DNA from: Thermophagus xiamenensis
GTDB lineage: Bacteria; Bacteroidota; Bacteroidia; Bacteroidales; Marinilabiliaceae
Assembly (NCBI RefSeq): GCF_900112795.1
Contig: NZ_FONA01000004.1
Location: forward strand, 157,134 to 221,133
Length of the DNA stretch: 64,000 nucleotides
Reading direction: 5' to 3'
Below, piece after piece: positions 46,293-55,199 of this stretch. Under the pieces are notes generated by a model that worked only from the letters and a program-made list of their open reading frames with translations, was not told the origin of the DNA and did no database searches. The translations under genes and the position numbers were made by a program. Positions within the stretch are counted from its first letter, which is position 1; each line of letters starts with the position of its first letter.

Positions 46293-47102
46293 ATGAAAGA
46301 CAAAGTAATAATCATTACCGGGGCCTCTTCAGGGATTGGAAAGGCATGTGCCTATGAATTTGCAAAAAGAGGTGCCAAATTATCCTTAGCGGCTCGCAGC
46401 GCCGATAAACTAAAAGCCATAGAAGAAACATTAACGGCTCAGGGGAATGAAGTATTGGTGATACCCACCGATGTGAGTCGCGAAGAAGACTGCAAAAACC
46501 TGATTCAACAAACCGTTGAAAGGTATGGAAAAATCGATATTCTTATCAACAATGCAGGGATATCGATGCGAGCGCTTTTTGAAGAAGTTGATTTAAGCGT
46601 TTTGAAACAGTTGATGGATGTTAACTTTTGGGGAACAGTATATTGCACCAAATATGCGCTACCCTATCTGCTATCTGCCAAAGGTTCGGTGGTAGGTATT
46701 TCTTCTATTGCAGGCTTTATTGGTCTGCCCGGCCGTACCGGTTACTCGGCATCCAAATTTGCTATGCACGGCTTTTTGCAAACCCTCAGAACCGAGAATC
46801 TGAAGAAAGGGCTCCATGTGCTCATTGCTGCGCCCGGATTCACAAGTACCAATGTTCGTAAGTCGGCTCTTACAGCTCACGGGGCAAAACAGGGGGAAAC
46901 GCCGCGTGCCGAAGACAAAATGATGAGTGCCGAAGAGGTAGCCCGTCATCTGGCCAAAGCCATATTGAAACGAAAAAGAACGCTTATTCTGACCTTCGTG
47001 GAAGGAAAACTGACGGTATTCCTCAGCAAGTGGTGGCCTTCGTTGATTGAGAAACTTTCGTATTATCATATGGCCAAAGAACCAAACTCGCCGTTTAAAT
47101 GA
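46293..47102 (+). CDS. Short-chain dehydrogenase/reductase
   Basis: A 269-residue NAD(P)-dependent oxidoreductase of the classical SDR family. TGASSGIGKACAYEFAKRG (residues 9-27) binds the cofactor; the Arg/Ser-rich AARSADKL suggests NADPH. NNAG is at 87-90, the catalytic Ser at SSIAGF, and YSASK gives Tyr and Lys (near 155-159). The C-terminal 50 residues (KRTLILTFVEGKLTVFLSKW) are hydrophobic and could hold the protein at the membrane, as in DltE/YqjQ-like SDRs. The substrate is unknown. Its stop codon TGA lies inside the left end of a dispersed repeat, so the last residues may have been altered by that insertion. Confidence 0.88.
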   Translation: MKDKVIIITGASSGIGKACAYEFAKRGAKLSLAARSADKLKAIEETLTAQGNEVLVIPTDVSREEDCKNLIQQTVERYGKIDILINNAGISMRALFEEVDLSVLKQLMDVNFWGTVYCTKYALPYLLSAKGSVVGISSIAGFIGLPGRTGYSASKFAMHGFLQTLRTENLKKGLHVLIAAPGFTSTNVRKSALTAHGAKQGETPRAEDKMMSAEEVARHLAKAILKRKRTLILTFVEGKLTVFLSKWWPSLIEKLSYYHMAKEPNSPFK

Positions 47103-47215
47103 AAGGAGCATGAACCAGAAGGTCACGACAAAACCATGTATAATAATACAGAGGCAGAAGTACACAGGCAGAAGGGAAATTAGTGAATAGTCATTAGTCA
47201 TTTAGTTATCAGTGT
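47099..47215 (+). repeat. Composite dispersed repeat, copy 3
   Basis: ATGAAAGGAGCATG, CATGTATAATA, GAGGCAGAAGTACACAGGCA and GTCATTAGTCATT follow in the order seen in copies 1 and 4, but truncated. It overlaps the stop of the SDR gene. The remaining gap to 47426 shows no gene. Confidence 0.7.
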
Positions 47216-47426
47216 TACAATGGCATGTGTAAATAAGTAAAAATCAACAATAAATTCAGTTCAATCAAGGAGGTAATTATTTTTTCTAAATAAAAGAAAA
47301 TTAATCCCCTAAGCCATAGTTATTGGAGGCAATTTGTTTTGCCAATCCTGAAGTAAGGAAAGCCAACTGTGATTGAATACTAAAAATTATATCGTAATAT
47401 CAATAATTTGTAACAGAGACAATATA

Positions 47427-47846
47427 ATGCTCAAACATACAACCAAGCTAAGAGTTAGATACGGAGAAACCGACCAGATGGGAATTGTCAACAATGCGGT
47501 TTATTCAGCCTACTTTGAAGTGGGACGTACCGAAATGTTCCGTCATCTGGGCCTCCCCTACAGCGAAATTGAGAAACAGGGGATAATGCTTCCCCTTTCG
47601 GAACTACATGTAAAATATTTACGCTCGGCACGATACGATGATGAATTAACTATTGAAACCTATGTAGAGGATTTTCCTACAGCACGAATTCGCTTTAAGT
47701 ACAACATTTATAATCAGTCGGGTCAATTATTGGTAAAGGGCGAAACGGTACTGGCCTTTTTGGATGCTCACACCCGACGTCCTACACGCATCCCCGCATT
47801 TCTGGCCGATAAAATTGCCCCTTTCTTTGATGCATTAGGAAAATAA
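47427..47846 (+). CDS. Acyl-CoA thioesterase (hotdog fold, YbgC/4HBT type)
   Basis: A 139-residue hotdog protein. VRYGETDQMGIVNNAVYSAY (near 9-28) includes the catalytic Asp of the 4HBT/YbgC family, followed by YFEVGRTEMFRHLGLPY, the long helix. The strand ELTIETYVEDFPTARIRFKY and the closing RRPTRIP complete the fold. ATG 47427 is chosen; a longer in-frame start at 47373 would add 18 non-conserved residues. In Bacteroidota such enzymes hydrolyse short acyl-CoA or act in lipid metabolism. It is 70 bp before the peptidase gene. Confidence 0.85.
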   Translation: MLKHTTKLRVRYGETDQMGIVNNAVYSAYFEVGRTEMFRHLGLPYSEIEKQGIMLPLSELHVKYLRSARYDDELTIETYVEDFPTARIRFKYNIYNQSGQLLVKGETVLAFLDAHTRRPTRIPAFLADKIAPFFDALGK

Positions 47847-47916
47847 TTTACGACTGCTCACTATTTTGACTGATGCAAACCAATTTTAATAACCGCATCA
47901 CAATTAGAATTATACC

Positions 47917-49869
47917 ATGAAAACAGATAATTTTCAATATGTAGTAGAACAGTTTGCCGACCTTCGGATTCTTCGGTATCCGGTAACAGGATTTGAAGAG
48001 TTATCCCTGCAACAGAAAAAGCTAATCTATTATTTATCACAGGCCGCCATTGAAGGCAGAGATATTCTGTTTGATCAGAACTATAAACACAACCTCACCA
48101 TTCGGCGAACGCTGGAAGCCATCTACGAACATTATCAGGGGGATCGCAACACAGATGATTTTAAAGCACTGGAAGTATTCCTTAAAAGAGTATGGTTTTC
48201 AAACGGTATACATCACCACTATTCTACCATAAAAATAGAGCCGGGATTTGGTGAAAATTTTTTTGAACATGTTGTCAAAAGCATCCCTTCTGACAAGCTT
48301 CCATTGAAAGAAGGTGAAACGGTTGAAGATTTATTGGCTACCCTACGTCCTGTTTTGTTTGACCCTAATGTGGATAACAAAAGAGTTAACCAGGATAAAG
48401 ATGCCGATTTAATTACTTCGTCGGCTAACAACTATTACAGTGGCGTTACACAACAGGAAGCGGAAGCCTTTTATGCTGACCGAAAAAATAAGGATAATCT
48501 TTTATCGCATGGATTGAATACCCAATTGATAAAAGAAGATGGTCAAATAAAAGAAAAGGTATGGAAGATAGGCGAAATGTATTCCACTGCCATAGAAAAA
48601 ATCGTGGAATGGCTTGACAAAGCTATGACAGTAGCCGAAAATGACCGGCATAAAAAGGTTATCAGGTTACTCATAGATTTTTACAAGACGGGCGACCTGA
48701 AGGTTTTTAACGAATACAATATTGCCTGGTTGGCCGATCAGGATTCAGCGGTTGATTTCATCAACGGGTTTATAGAGACTTATGGTGATCCTCTGGGGCT
48801 GAAAGGTAGTTGGGAAAGTGTGGTAAACTTCAAAAATAAGGAAGCTACCCGCCGAACTGAAATTATAAGTGCTAATGCGCAATGGTTCGAAGATCATTCG
48901 CCCGTCGATCCCCGGTTCAAGAAGGAAAAAGTGCGAGGGGTAAGCGCAAAAGTGATAAATGTGGCCATGCTGGGCGGCGACTGTTATCCTCATACTCCCA
49001 TTGGTATTAATCTCCCCAATGCCGATTGGATTCGAAAAGAATATGGATCCAAATCGGTCACCATCGAAAATATCACCTATGCTTACGATCAGGCATCCAA
49101 GGGAACAGGATTTTTGGAAGAGTTTTGTTTTTCTCAGGAAGAGATTGACAGGTATTATGGTTACGGCTTTCTGACAGGCAATCTTCATACCGATCTTCAT
49201 GAGTGTCTTGGTCATGGCTCGGGCCAGTTGCTGGAAGGCATCACCGGCAATGAATTAAAGGCTTATGGCGCCGTTATAGAAGAAGCACGTGCCGACCTGT
49301 TTGCGCTTTACTACATAGCAGATAAGAAGCTGGTGGAACTTAACCTGCTTCCTGATGAAGAGGCCTATAAAGCTGAATATGATACATATATCCGGAACGG
49401 ATTGATGACACAGCTGACGCGCATCAGGCTCGGAGAAGATATCGAAGAGCCACATATGCGCAACCGACAACTGATTGCTGCCTGGTGCTTCGAAAAAGGA
49501 CAAAAAGATAAAGTGATAGAGAGAAAAAACAAAGACGGTAAAACCTTTTTTGTCATCAATGATTATATCGCCCTGCGCAATCTGTTTGCCAAGTTATTGG
49601 CAGAGATTCAGCGCGTAAAGTCGGAAGGCGATTACCACACCGCCAATCATTTGGTAGAAACTTACGGCGTAAAGGTCAATAAAGAACTACATCAGGAAGT
49701 GTTGGAACGCTATCAAAAATTAAACCTGGCTCCATACAGTGGATTTGTAAACCCTGTTCTTCGCCCAGTAACCGATGACGACGGTAAAATTATCGATATC
49801 GTTCCCGATTATACCGAAGGATATGCCGAACAGATGATGAGATATTCGAAGGAACATTCTTGGCTATAA
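47917..49869 (+). CDS. Dipeptidyl-peptidase III (M49 family zinc peptidase)
   Basis: A 650-residue metallopeptidase that removes dipeptides from the N-terminus of oligopeptides. The zinc site is HECLGH (residues 428-433), an HExxGH motif with one residue more than the usual HExxH, the mark of family M49; the third ligand Glu and the helper Asp are in EEARADLFALYY near 455. Upstream, VINVAMLGGDCYPHTPIGIN matches the substrate cleft. No signal peptide, so it is cytoplasmic. The TPP riboswitch promoter starts 10 bp after its stop codon. Confidence 0.92.
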   Translation: MKTDNFQYVVEQFADLRILRYPVTGFEELSLQQKKLIYYLSQAAIEGRDILFDQNYKHNLTIRRTLEAIYEHYQGDRNTDDFKALEVFLKRVWFSNGIHHHYSTIKIEPGFGENFFEHVVKSIPSDKLPLKEGETVEDLLATLRPVLFDPNVDNKRVNQDKDADLITSSANNYYSGVTQQEAEAFYADRKNKDNLLSHGLNTQLIKEDGQIKEKVWKIGEMYSTAIEKIVEWLDKAMTVAENDRHKKVIRLLIDFYKTGDLKVFNEYNIAWLADQDSAVDFINGFIETYGDPLGLKGSWESVVNFKNKEATRRTEIISANAQWFEDHSPVDPRFKKEKVRGVSAKVINVAMLGGDCYPHTPIGINLPNADWIRKEYGSKSVTIENITYAYDQASKGTGFLEEFCFSQEEIDRYYGYGFLTGNLHTDLHECLGHGSGQLLEGITGNELKAYGAVIEEARADLFALYYIADKKLVELNLLPDEEAYKAEYDTYIRNGLMTQLTRIRLGEDIEEPHMRNRQLIAAWCFEKGQKDKVIERKNKDGKTFFVINDYIALRNLFAKLLAEIQRVKSEGDYHTANHLVETYGVKVNKELHQEVLERYQKLNLAPYSGFVNPVLRPVTDDDGKIIDIVPDYTEGYAEQMMRYSKEHSWL

Positions 49870-49878
49870 AAAAATTAT

Positions 49879-49886
49879 TACATTTG
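49879..49886 (+). promoter_or_regulatory. -7 element of the thiamin operon
   Basis: TACATTTG, placing the start site just before the riboswitch P1 stem. Confidence 0.55.
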
Positions 49887-49895
49887 TAACGAAAC

Positions 49896-49978
49896 ACTGT
49901 TAGGGGTGCTCCGAAATAAACGGGGCTGAGAACATACCCTTGAACCTGACATGTATAATAACAGCGTAGGGAAACAGT
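49896..49978 (+). promoter_or_regulatory. TPP (THI-box) riboswitch
   Basis: P1 is ACTGTT (49896) with AACAGT (49973-49978). Between them are the conserved blocks GGGGTGC, GGGGCTGAGAACATACCCTT, GAACCTGACA, and AGCGTAGGGAA, which together make the thiamin pyrophosphate pocket. It lies directly ahead of an intrinsic terminator and thiM, so it should stop transcription when TPP is plentiful. Confidence 0.95.
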
Positions 49979-50019
49979 AGTTTGAGTGACATACTTTACT
50001 AAAACATAGTATATCATTT

Positions 50020-50054
50020 AAAGCTGTTTTGCCCTGTGCAAGACAGCTTTTTTT
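50020..50054 (+). terminator. Riboswitch-controlled terminator before thiM
   Basis: AAAGCTGTTTTGC (50020-50032) pairs with GCAAGACAGCTTT (50038-50050) with one G-U pair and is followed by T's. It sits between the riboswitch and the thiM start. Confidence 0.85.
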
Positions 50055-50076
50055 GTTTAACCAAAAATCGAATAAA

Positions 50077-50871
50077 ATGATTACACCGCAGCTTGTAGGA
50101 GAATTGTTACAGCAGGTAAGAGCCCAATCACCATTGGTTCACAACATCACCAACTTTGTTGTCATGAACAATACCGCCAATGCATTACTTTCGGCAGGTG
50201 CAAGTCCGGTAATGGCACATGCACCTGAAGAGATGGAGGCCATGGCCGGTATTGCTTCTGCCTTAGTATTAAACATTGGAACCCTTAGCCGTCAGTGGGT
50301 TGAAGGCATGCTTATAGCAGGCAAAACAGCCCGGAAACGTAAAATTCCGATAGTCCTGGATCCGGTAGGTGCTGGTGCCACAACTTTTCGCACGGAAACG
50401 TGTCACCAATTGATTCGGGAATGCCATCCCACGGTTATTCGCGGAAATGCTTCGGAAATAATGGCGCTCATCAGTAGTGATATACGAACCAAAGGAGTCG
50501 ACAGTACCGAATCATCCGATGAAGCTCTTCAAATGGCAAAAACACTTGCCCGTGAAACCCAAGCCGTAATTAGCATCAGTGGGAAAACGGATTACATCAC
50601 CGATGGTACTCAGGTCATCTGCATTCGTAACCATATACCGCTTATGCCCAAAGTAACAGGGATGGGTTGTACGGCATCGGCTTTAACAGGGGCTTTTGCC
50701 GCAGTGAGCAATGATGCCCTGACAGGGGCTGCAGCCGCAATGGCAATTATGGCCGTAGCAGGCGAAAAAGCAGCATCGGCAGCAAAGGGTCCCGGTTCAT
50801 TTCAAATGCACTTTTTAGATGCCCTCTATACCCTGAATCAGGATGACATAAATCAAAATTTAAAACTATGA
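50077..50871 (+). CDS. thiM: Hydroxyethylthiazole kinase
   Basis: A 264-residue ribokinase-like enzyme that phosphorylates the thiazole alcohol for thiamin salvage. Features: SPLVHNITNFVVMNNTANAL near 17, ALVLNIGTL near 60, VLDPVGAGATTFRTE near 87, IRGNASEIMAL near 114, and the anion-hole motif TGMGCTASALTGAF near 191, with the reactive Cys. ATG 50077 (MITPQLVGELLQ) follows the terminator; a longer in-frame reading from 50029 would begin inside it. It overlaps thiE by 4 bp (ATGA). Confidence 0.95.
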   Translation: MITPQLVGELLQQVRAQSPLVHNITNFVVMNNTANALLSAGASPVMAHAPEEMEAMAGIASALVLNIGTLSRQWVEGMLIAGKTARKRKIPIVLDPVGAGATTFRTETCHQLIRECHPTVIRGNASEIMALISSDIRTKGVDSTESSDEALQMAKTLARETQAVISISGKTDYITDGTQVICIRNHIPLMPKVTGMGCTASALTGAFAAVSNDALTGAAAAMAIMAVAGEKAASAAKGPGSFQMHFLDALYTLNQDDINQNLKL

Positions 50872-51509
50872 GAGCAAAATTTGACCTGCGTCTCTATCTG
50901 GTAACCGACAGAGATCTGGCACTGGGGCGCCCATTAACCGATGTCGTTGAAAAGGCTTTGAAGGGTGGCGTTACAATGGTTCAGCTACGGGAAAAAAAAG
51001 CAACTACCCGCCGCTTCCTGCAGGAAGTAATGGATGTAAAAAAAATATTGCAACCATACAATACACCCTTAATAGTAAACGACCGGGTGGACATAGCCCT
51101 GGCCACAGATGCCGATGGTGTTCATCTGGGACAAAGCGATATGCCCTGGCAGATGGCCAGAAAGATTCTGGGCCCGGAGAAAATAATCGGGCTTTCCATA
51201 GAATCAATCGAACAACTGGAAGAAGCCAACAGTGCCGACATCGATTATATAGGCATTAGTCCGGTATTTACTACCCCCACCAAGAAAGAATTGGAAAAAG
51301 GCTTGGGCATCCCGGGCACCAGAGAAATAGCCTCTCAATCGCGACATCCGGCCGTGGCAATCGGTGGAATCAACATAGAGAATGTTAAAGATGTTATGGC
51401 AACAGGGGTAGATGGTATTTCTGTGGTATCAGCCATATGTTCGGCCAGTGATCCCGAAGCATCAGCCAGAGATTTATTGGAACGTATTGATATGATTAAA
51501 AAAAGATAA
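50868..51509 (+). CDS. thiE: Thiamin-phosphate synthase
   Basis: A 213-residue TIM-barrel enzyme that joins hydroxymethylpyrimidine diphosphate and thiazole phosphate. LYLVTDRDLALGRPLTDVVE at the N-terminus, GVTMVQLREKKATTRRFLQE near 35 (pyrophosphate-binding), VNDRVDIALATDADGVHLGQ near 65, DYIGISPVFTTPTKK near 125 and VAIGGINIENV near 162 are all family motifs. It overlaps thiM and is the last gene before a repeat insertion separates it from thiD. Confidence 0.95.
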   Translation: MRAKFDLRLYLVTDRDLALGRPLTDVVEKALKGGVTMVQLREKKATTRRFLQEVMDVKKILQPYNTPLIVNDRVDIALATDADGVHLGQSDMPWQMARKILGPEKIIGLSIESIEQLEEANSADIDYIGISPVFTTPTKKELEKGLGIPGTREIASQSRHPAVAIGGINIENVKDVMATGVDGISVVSAICSASDPEASARDLLERIDMIKKR

Positions 51510-51547
51510 ATTATGGCCGTGTGTTTCGGAATAATAATATTGAGTTA

Positions 51548-51939
51548 ATGACTACATTGACCACAGAAGGCTGAAGTGGACAGAAAGAAGGCAGAAGAAG
51601 TCATTAGTCGTTAGTGATTAGTCATTAATCAACAGTCATTAGTGTTAATGGACTAGTGACTAACGACTAACCACTAATGACTACTTTTAAGAAACAATAT
51701 ATCAATGAAGTAAGTAAAATTTATACGAATGAAACGAGCATGGCAACTTTTGCCGCAAAAGGACATGTATAAAAGACAAAGGCAGAAGTGCACAGGCAGA
51801 AGGCAGAAGAAGTGATTAGTCATTAGTTAACAAGTTGTTAGTATAAAATAACTAATGACTAACGACTAACCACTAACGACTACTTATAAGAAGCAATGTA
51901 TCAACGAAGTAAGTAAAATTTATACGAATGAAAAAACAT
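51548..51939 (+). repeat. Composite dispersed repeat, copy 4, between thiE and thiD
   Basis: Two module-2 arrays (GTCATTAGTC/GACTAACGAC pairs) each followed by TACTT[TA]TAAGAA[AG]CAATAT and AAGTAAGTAAAATTTATACG, with a module-1 start (ATGAAACGAGCATGG) between them. The right end, AAAATTTATACGAATGAAA, includes the thiD start codon. The whole 418-bp thiE-thiD gap is repeat. Confidence 0.85.
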
Positions 51940-52737
51940 AATACTGCATTGACGATAGCCGGCAGCGACAGTGGCGGCGGTGCCGGTATACAAGCTGATT
52001 TAAAGACATTTTCGGCTTGCGGATGTTATGGCATGAGTGTCATTACAGCAATAACTGCTCAAAACACACAAGGGGTATCGGACATCTTTCCGGTAGAGTC
52101 GTCGAACATAGAGAAACAAATCGACGCAGTGATTACAGACATCGGTGCAGACGCCGTAAAAGTGGGCATGCTTCATTCCGCCGGGGTAATCAGTCTGGTG
52201 GCACGAAAGGTTAAGCAATATGAAATCAAAAACCTGGTTGTTGACCCTGTCATGGTTGCTACATCGGGCGATAAACTTTTGCAGGACGAAGCAATTGAAG
52301 CTTTAAAAAGCGAGCTTTTACCTTTGGCCACAATAATAACACCTAATATTCCGGAAGCATCCATTTTATTGGGAAAGAAAATAACCTCACAATCAGAAAT
52401 GCCTGAAGCAGCCCGCGAGCTTTCATTTAACCAATCGGTTTCGGTATTGCTAAAAGCAGGACATTTGAGCGATGAAAATCTAATTGATGTTTTATATGAT
52501 GCAGAAAAAGATGAAATTGTTAAATTACCCTCACAACGCATCAAGACACTGAACACACATGGAACCGGATGCACCCTTTCTTCGTCCATTGCTGCCTTTC
52601 TGGCCCGAGGCGAAACACTGCAAACAGCGGTTGCTAATGGCAAAGATTATATCGACCAGGCCATTAAAGCAGGAAAAGATTACCAGACAGGTAAGGGACA
52701 CGGTCCGGTTCATCACTTTTTCAGGTGGTGGAAGTAA
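51928..52737 (+). CDS. thiD: Hydroxymethylpyrimidine/phosphomethylpyrimidine kinase
   Basis: A 269-residue ribokinase-family enzyme that phosphorylates HMP twice. TIAGSDSGGGAGIQADLKTF (near 9-28) is the substrate loop, SVITAITAQNTQGV follows, VKVGMLHSAGVISLVARKV near 78, VVDPVMVATSGDKLL near 105, and the catalytic motif NTHGTGCTLSS near 209 holds the Asp/Cys anion hole. The ATG is the ATG of the dispersed-repeat end (TATACGAATGAAA), so its start region was supplied by the insertion. It remains in the riboswitch operon in orientation, but the 418-bp repeat may affect readthrough. Confidence 0.93.
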   Translation: MKKHNTALTIAGSDSGGGAGIQADLKTFSACGCYGMSVITAITAQNTQGVSDIFPVESSNIEKQIDAVITDIGADAVKVGMLHSAGVISLVARKVKQYEIKNLVVDPVMVATSGDKLLQDEAIEALKSELLPLATIITPNIPEASILLGKKITSQSEMPEAARELSFNQSVSVLLKAGHLSDENLIDVLYDAEKDEIVKLPSQRIKTLNTHGTGCTLSSSIAAFLARGETLQTAVANGKDYIDQAIKAGKDYQTGKGHGPVHHFFRWWK

Positions 52738-52824
52738 AGACCTTCGATGCGGCCACAAATCGCCGCCAATTGGGGGAATAATTAACATTATAGTGTAAAA
52801 ACAATTGCAGAATTATACAATTTT

Positions 52825-53511
52825 ATGCCTGCGAACAATCAAAACGTCCAATTTTTGAGTGTTAACCCTGCCGGGCAACATACAGCCAAATTATGGACGC
52901 ATTGTATCGACATCATAGAACGAATCTTCGACCATCCTTTTGGGAATGGGCTCTCCGAAGGGTCACTTCCCATAAACAGTTTCCGTCACTACGTGGGGCA
53001 AGACATGCTTTATATAGAAAAGGATGCTTTGGCTTTTTCGATGGTAGCCCAAAGAGCCAAGAAATCTGAAGACCGTTTCTTTTTTACGCAAATGGCCAAA
53101 GATGGATTGGAAATAGAGCGTCTGCTCCATAGTATATTATTCCCTCATTTTGGGGTTGAACGTCCTCAAAAAATGTCGAAAGCCTGCCATCAGTACACCA
53201 CTTTCCTTGTCGAAGAGTGTCAATCTGGCTTGTATGAATCGGCCGTCGCAGCTTTACTCCCCTGCTTTTGGGTTTATCATGAGGCCGGAATTCGTATCAG
53301 GTCAAGGGCGGTAAAAAACAATCCCTATCAATTATGGATTGACACTTATGCTGATGAGAAGTACCGTAATTACGTAGTGCAATTCGTTGGTATAGTAGAA
53401 AACATTATGCAAGAATCCAATGAAAAGATAAAAGAAATGATGCAAAATGCATTCAGAAGAAGCGTTCAGTACGAAATAGAATTCTTCTCTGAAGCATTAG
53501 CCAATAGATAA
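52825..53511 (+). CDS. tenA: Aminopyrimidine aminohydrolase / thiaminase II
   Basis: A 228-residue helical-bundle protein that hydrolyses formylaminopyrimidine or thiamin products to HMP for salvage. Features: HPFGNGLSEGSLPINSFRHY near 32 (the usual F..YL..QD motif is FRHYVGQDMLYI), the active Cys in VEECQSGLYES near 131, LLPCFWVYHEAG near 150 and YQLWIDTYADEKY near 171 with the conserved Tyr and Glu. It follows thiD by 87 bp and completes the thiamin salvage set. Confidence 0.92.
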   Translation: MPANNQNVQFLSVNPAGQHTAKLWTHCIDIIERIFDHPFGNGLSEGSLPINSFRHYVGQDMLYIEKDALAFSMVAQRAKKSEDRFFFTQMAKDGLEIERLLHSILFPHFGVERPQKMSKACHQYTTFLVEECQSGLYESAVAALLPCFWVYHEAGIRIRSRAVKNNPYQLWIDTYADEKYRNYVVQFVGIVENIMQESNEKIKEMMQNAFRRSVQYEIEFFSEALANR

Positions 53512-53556
53512 AAAGCAATCTATTGACTAATGTTCATGGAAAAGCATAACCTGTTT

Positions 53557-54021
53557 TTATGAATTTACAAACATCAACTCATCCTGAGTAGTAATTTTCT
53601 CACAGTAATGACACCTCAAGGCCACTTCTTTCTTGTTAATGACATTAAATCGGGTTGTAACCATTTCGTTGTTTGTAATACATTTGGGGTTGAAGCATTT
53701 TACAATGCCCACAATGGTATCAGGGATTGTTACATCCCGCTTCTCTACCACTTGATAATTTTTAATAACATTAAGCCGGGCATGAGGTGCCACAAGTGAG
53801 ATTTTGTTTATTTCATTGTCTTCGAAGAACACTTCAGAAATTTTGATTATAGCTTTACGTCCCAGCTTTTTGCTGTCGAGGTTAGCACCAAAAGTTACTT
53901 GTTTGGTGGTTTTATCGAGAGACAAAATCTTAATGACTTTAAACAAACTGTCGGTCGGAATATGATCGATAACGGTGCCGTTTTCAATGGCACTCACTTT
54001 TAGTTCTTTACCATGTACCAT
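53557..54021 (-). CDS. pyrI: Aspartate carbamoyltransferase regulatory chain
   Basis: A 154-residue subunit that binds CTP/ATP and controls PyrB. The N-terminal allosteric domain (about 1-95) includes KVSAIENGTVIDHIPTDSLF and the nucleotide-binding Lys residues; the zinc domain has CFNPKC near 109-114 and CHYC near 136-139, the four-Cys cluster that contacts PyrB. Length matches E. coli PyrI (153). It is 49 bp downstream of pyrB. Confidence 0.95.
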   Translation of the reverse strand: MVHGKELKVSAIENGTVIDHIPTDSLFKVIKILSLDKTTKQVTFGANLDSKKLGRKAIIKISEVFFEDNEINKISLVAPHARLNVIKNYQVVEKRDVTIPDTIVGIVKCFNPKCITNNEMVTTRFNVINKKEVALRCHYCEKITTQDELMFVNS

Positions 54022-54070
54022 AATTACTGCTTTATTCTGATAACTATTTTTAGTTGTACAATCAATAAAA

Positions 54071-54988
54071 TTAACGGTAACCCATAACCACAGCTATAAG
54101 GGCCATACGGGCAAAAACTCCGTTTCTGGCCTGGTCAAAATAGTAAGCTTTCGGACTGGAATCCACATCGGGATGTATTTCGTTAACGCGAGGCAACGGG
54201 TGTAAGACACGCATATTTTCTTTGGTATTTTCAAGCATATCTTTTTTAAGAACATATGCATTTTTTACTCTTTCGTACTCCATAGGGTCGGAAAAACGCT
54301 CTTTTTGTACGCGGGTCATGTAAATAATATCGGCATCATCAATAATATCTGTTAATTCTCCGTGTTCATAATACGGAATCCCATGTTCTTCAAGGAAAAG
54401 CTTATATTCCCTGGGCATTCGCAATTCTTCGGGCGAAACAAAATGAAAGGTGGGATTAAAGTGTGACATGGCCATTAAAAGAGAGTGTACGGTACGACCA
54501 TATTTAAGGTCGCCCACCAGGAAAATATTTAAATTGTCGAGAGTTCCTTGTGTTTTTCGTATAGAATAAAGGTCGAGCATAGTTTGCGTTGGATGTTGAT
54601 TGGCACCGTCACCGGCATTAATAACAGGGACCAGAGATTGTTCCGAAGCATACCTGGCACTTCCTTCCAACGGATGTCGCATGACTATCAAGTCGGCATA
54701 CCGGCTAACCATCTGAATAGTGTCTTTTAAACTTTCACCTTTGGTGGTAGAAGAGGACGCTGAATCCGAGAAACCGACCACCCTTCCGCCTAAACGATTT
54801 ATGGCGGTTTCAAAACTTAAGCGTGTTCGGGTTGAGGGTTCGAAAAAAAGACTGCCTACCACTTTCCCCTCGAGCAGCCTTTGGTTGGGATTGTGCTCAA
54901 ACTCTTCAGCCACATCCAACACATGAAGCATTTCCTCGCGACTGAAATCATTGATTGAAACTAAACTCCTGTTTTTCATTTTATGCAT
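54071..54988 (-). CDS. pyrB: Aspartate carbamoyltransferase catalytic chain
   Basis: A 305-residue enzyme that makes carbamoyl-aspartate, the committed step of pyrimidine synthesis. [20 protein letters not shown] (near 49-68) binds carbamoyl phosphate, [12 protein letters not shown] near 80 gives the 80s loop, [19 protein letters not shown] near 126, and [14 protein letters not shown] near 262. ATG 54988 lies 4 nt after the stop of a leader ORF; ATG 54979 is an alternative. With pyrI it forms the ATCase holoenzyme. Transcription is probably regulated by the upstream leader/terminator. Confidence 0.95.
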   Translation of the reverse strand: MHKMKNRSLVSINDFSREEMLHVLDVAEEFEHNPNQRLLEGKVVGSLFFEPSTRTRLSFETAINRLGGRVVGFSDSASSSTTKGESLKDTIQMVSRYADLIVMRHPLEGSARYASEQSLVPVINAGDGANQHPTQTMLDLYSIRKTQGTLDNLNIFLVGDLKYGRTVHSLLMAMSHFNPTFHFVSPEELRMPREYKLFLEEHGIPYYEHGELTDIIDDADIIYMTRVQKERFSDPMEYERVKNAYVLKKDMLENTKENMRVLHPLPRVNEIHPDVDSSPKAYYFDQARNGVFARMALIAVVMGYR

Positions 54989-54992
54989 GGGA

Positions 54993-55190
54993 TTATTTTA
55001 TAATTGACCAAGAAATACGGTATAAAAGTTTTATAAGGGCACAAAAAAACCCGGCTTTTAAAAAGCCAGGTTTATAAATAGAAATATCATTGAAAAGAGA
55101 AAAAGTTGGGAAATAAGAAAAATTACCCCTTCGTTTTTCTCTGATGAATCGTTTATTTTCTATTACCTCTGTTGTTTGATGCCTAAACAT
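54993..55190 (-). CDS. pyrL-like leader peptide of the pyrBI operon
   Basis: A 65-codon frame starting ATG 55190 ([15 protein letters not shown]) that passes through a U-rich stretch (codons for [10 protein letters not shown]), then through the terminator hairpin ([11 protein letters not shown]), and ends with a TAA 4 nt before the pyrB ATG. E. coli PyrL also reads through its terminator and ends with a similar GAFFC. The ATG is only about 5-10 nt from the predicted start site. Role inferred: a ribosome following a UTP-slowed polymerase would keep the terminator open. Confidence 0.6.
   Translation of the reverse strand: MFRHQTTEVIENKRFIREKRRGNFSYFPTFSLFNDISIYKPGFLKAGFFCALIKLLYRISWSIIK
55043..55073 (-). 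terminator. Attenuator terminator of pyrBI
   Basis: On the minus strand AAACCTGGCTTTT-T-AAAAGCCGGGTTT with one mismatch, followed by seven T in all. It sits inside the leader ORF, 55 bp before pyrB. Confidence 0.8.
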
Positions 55191-55199
55191 ATCAAAAAC

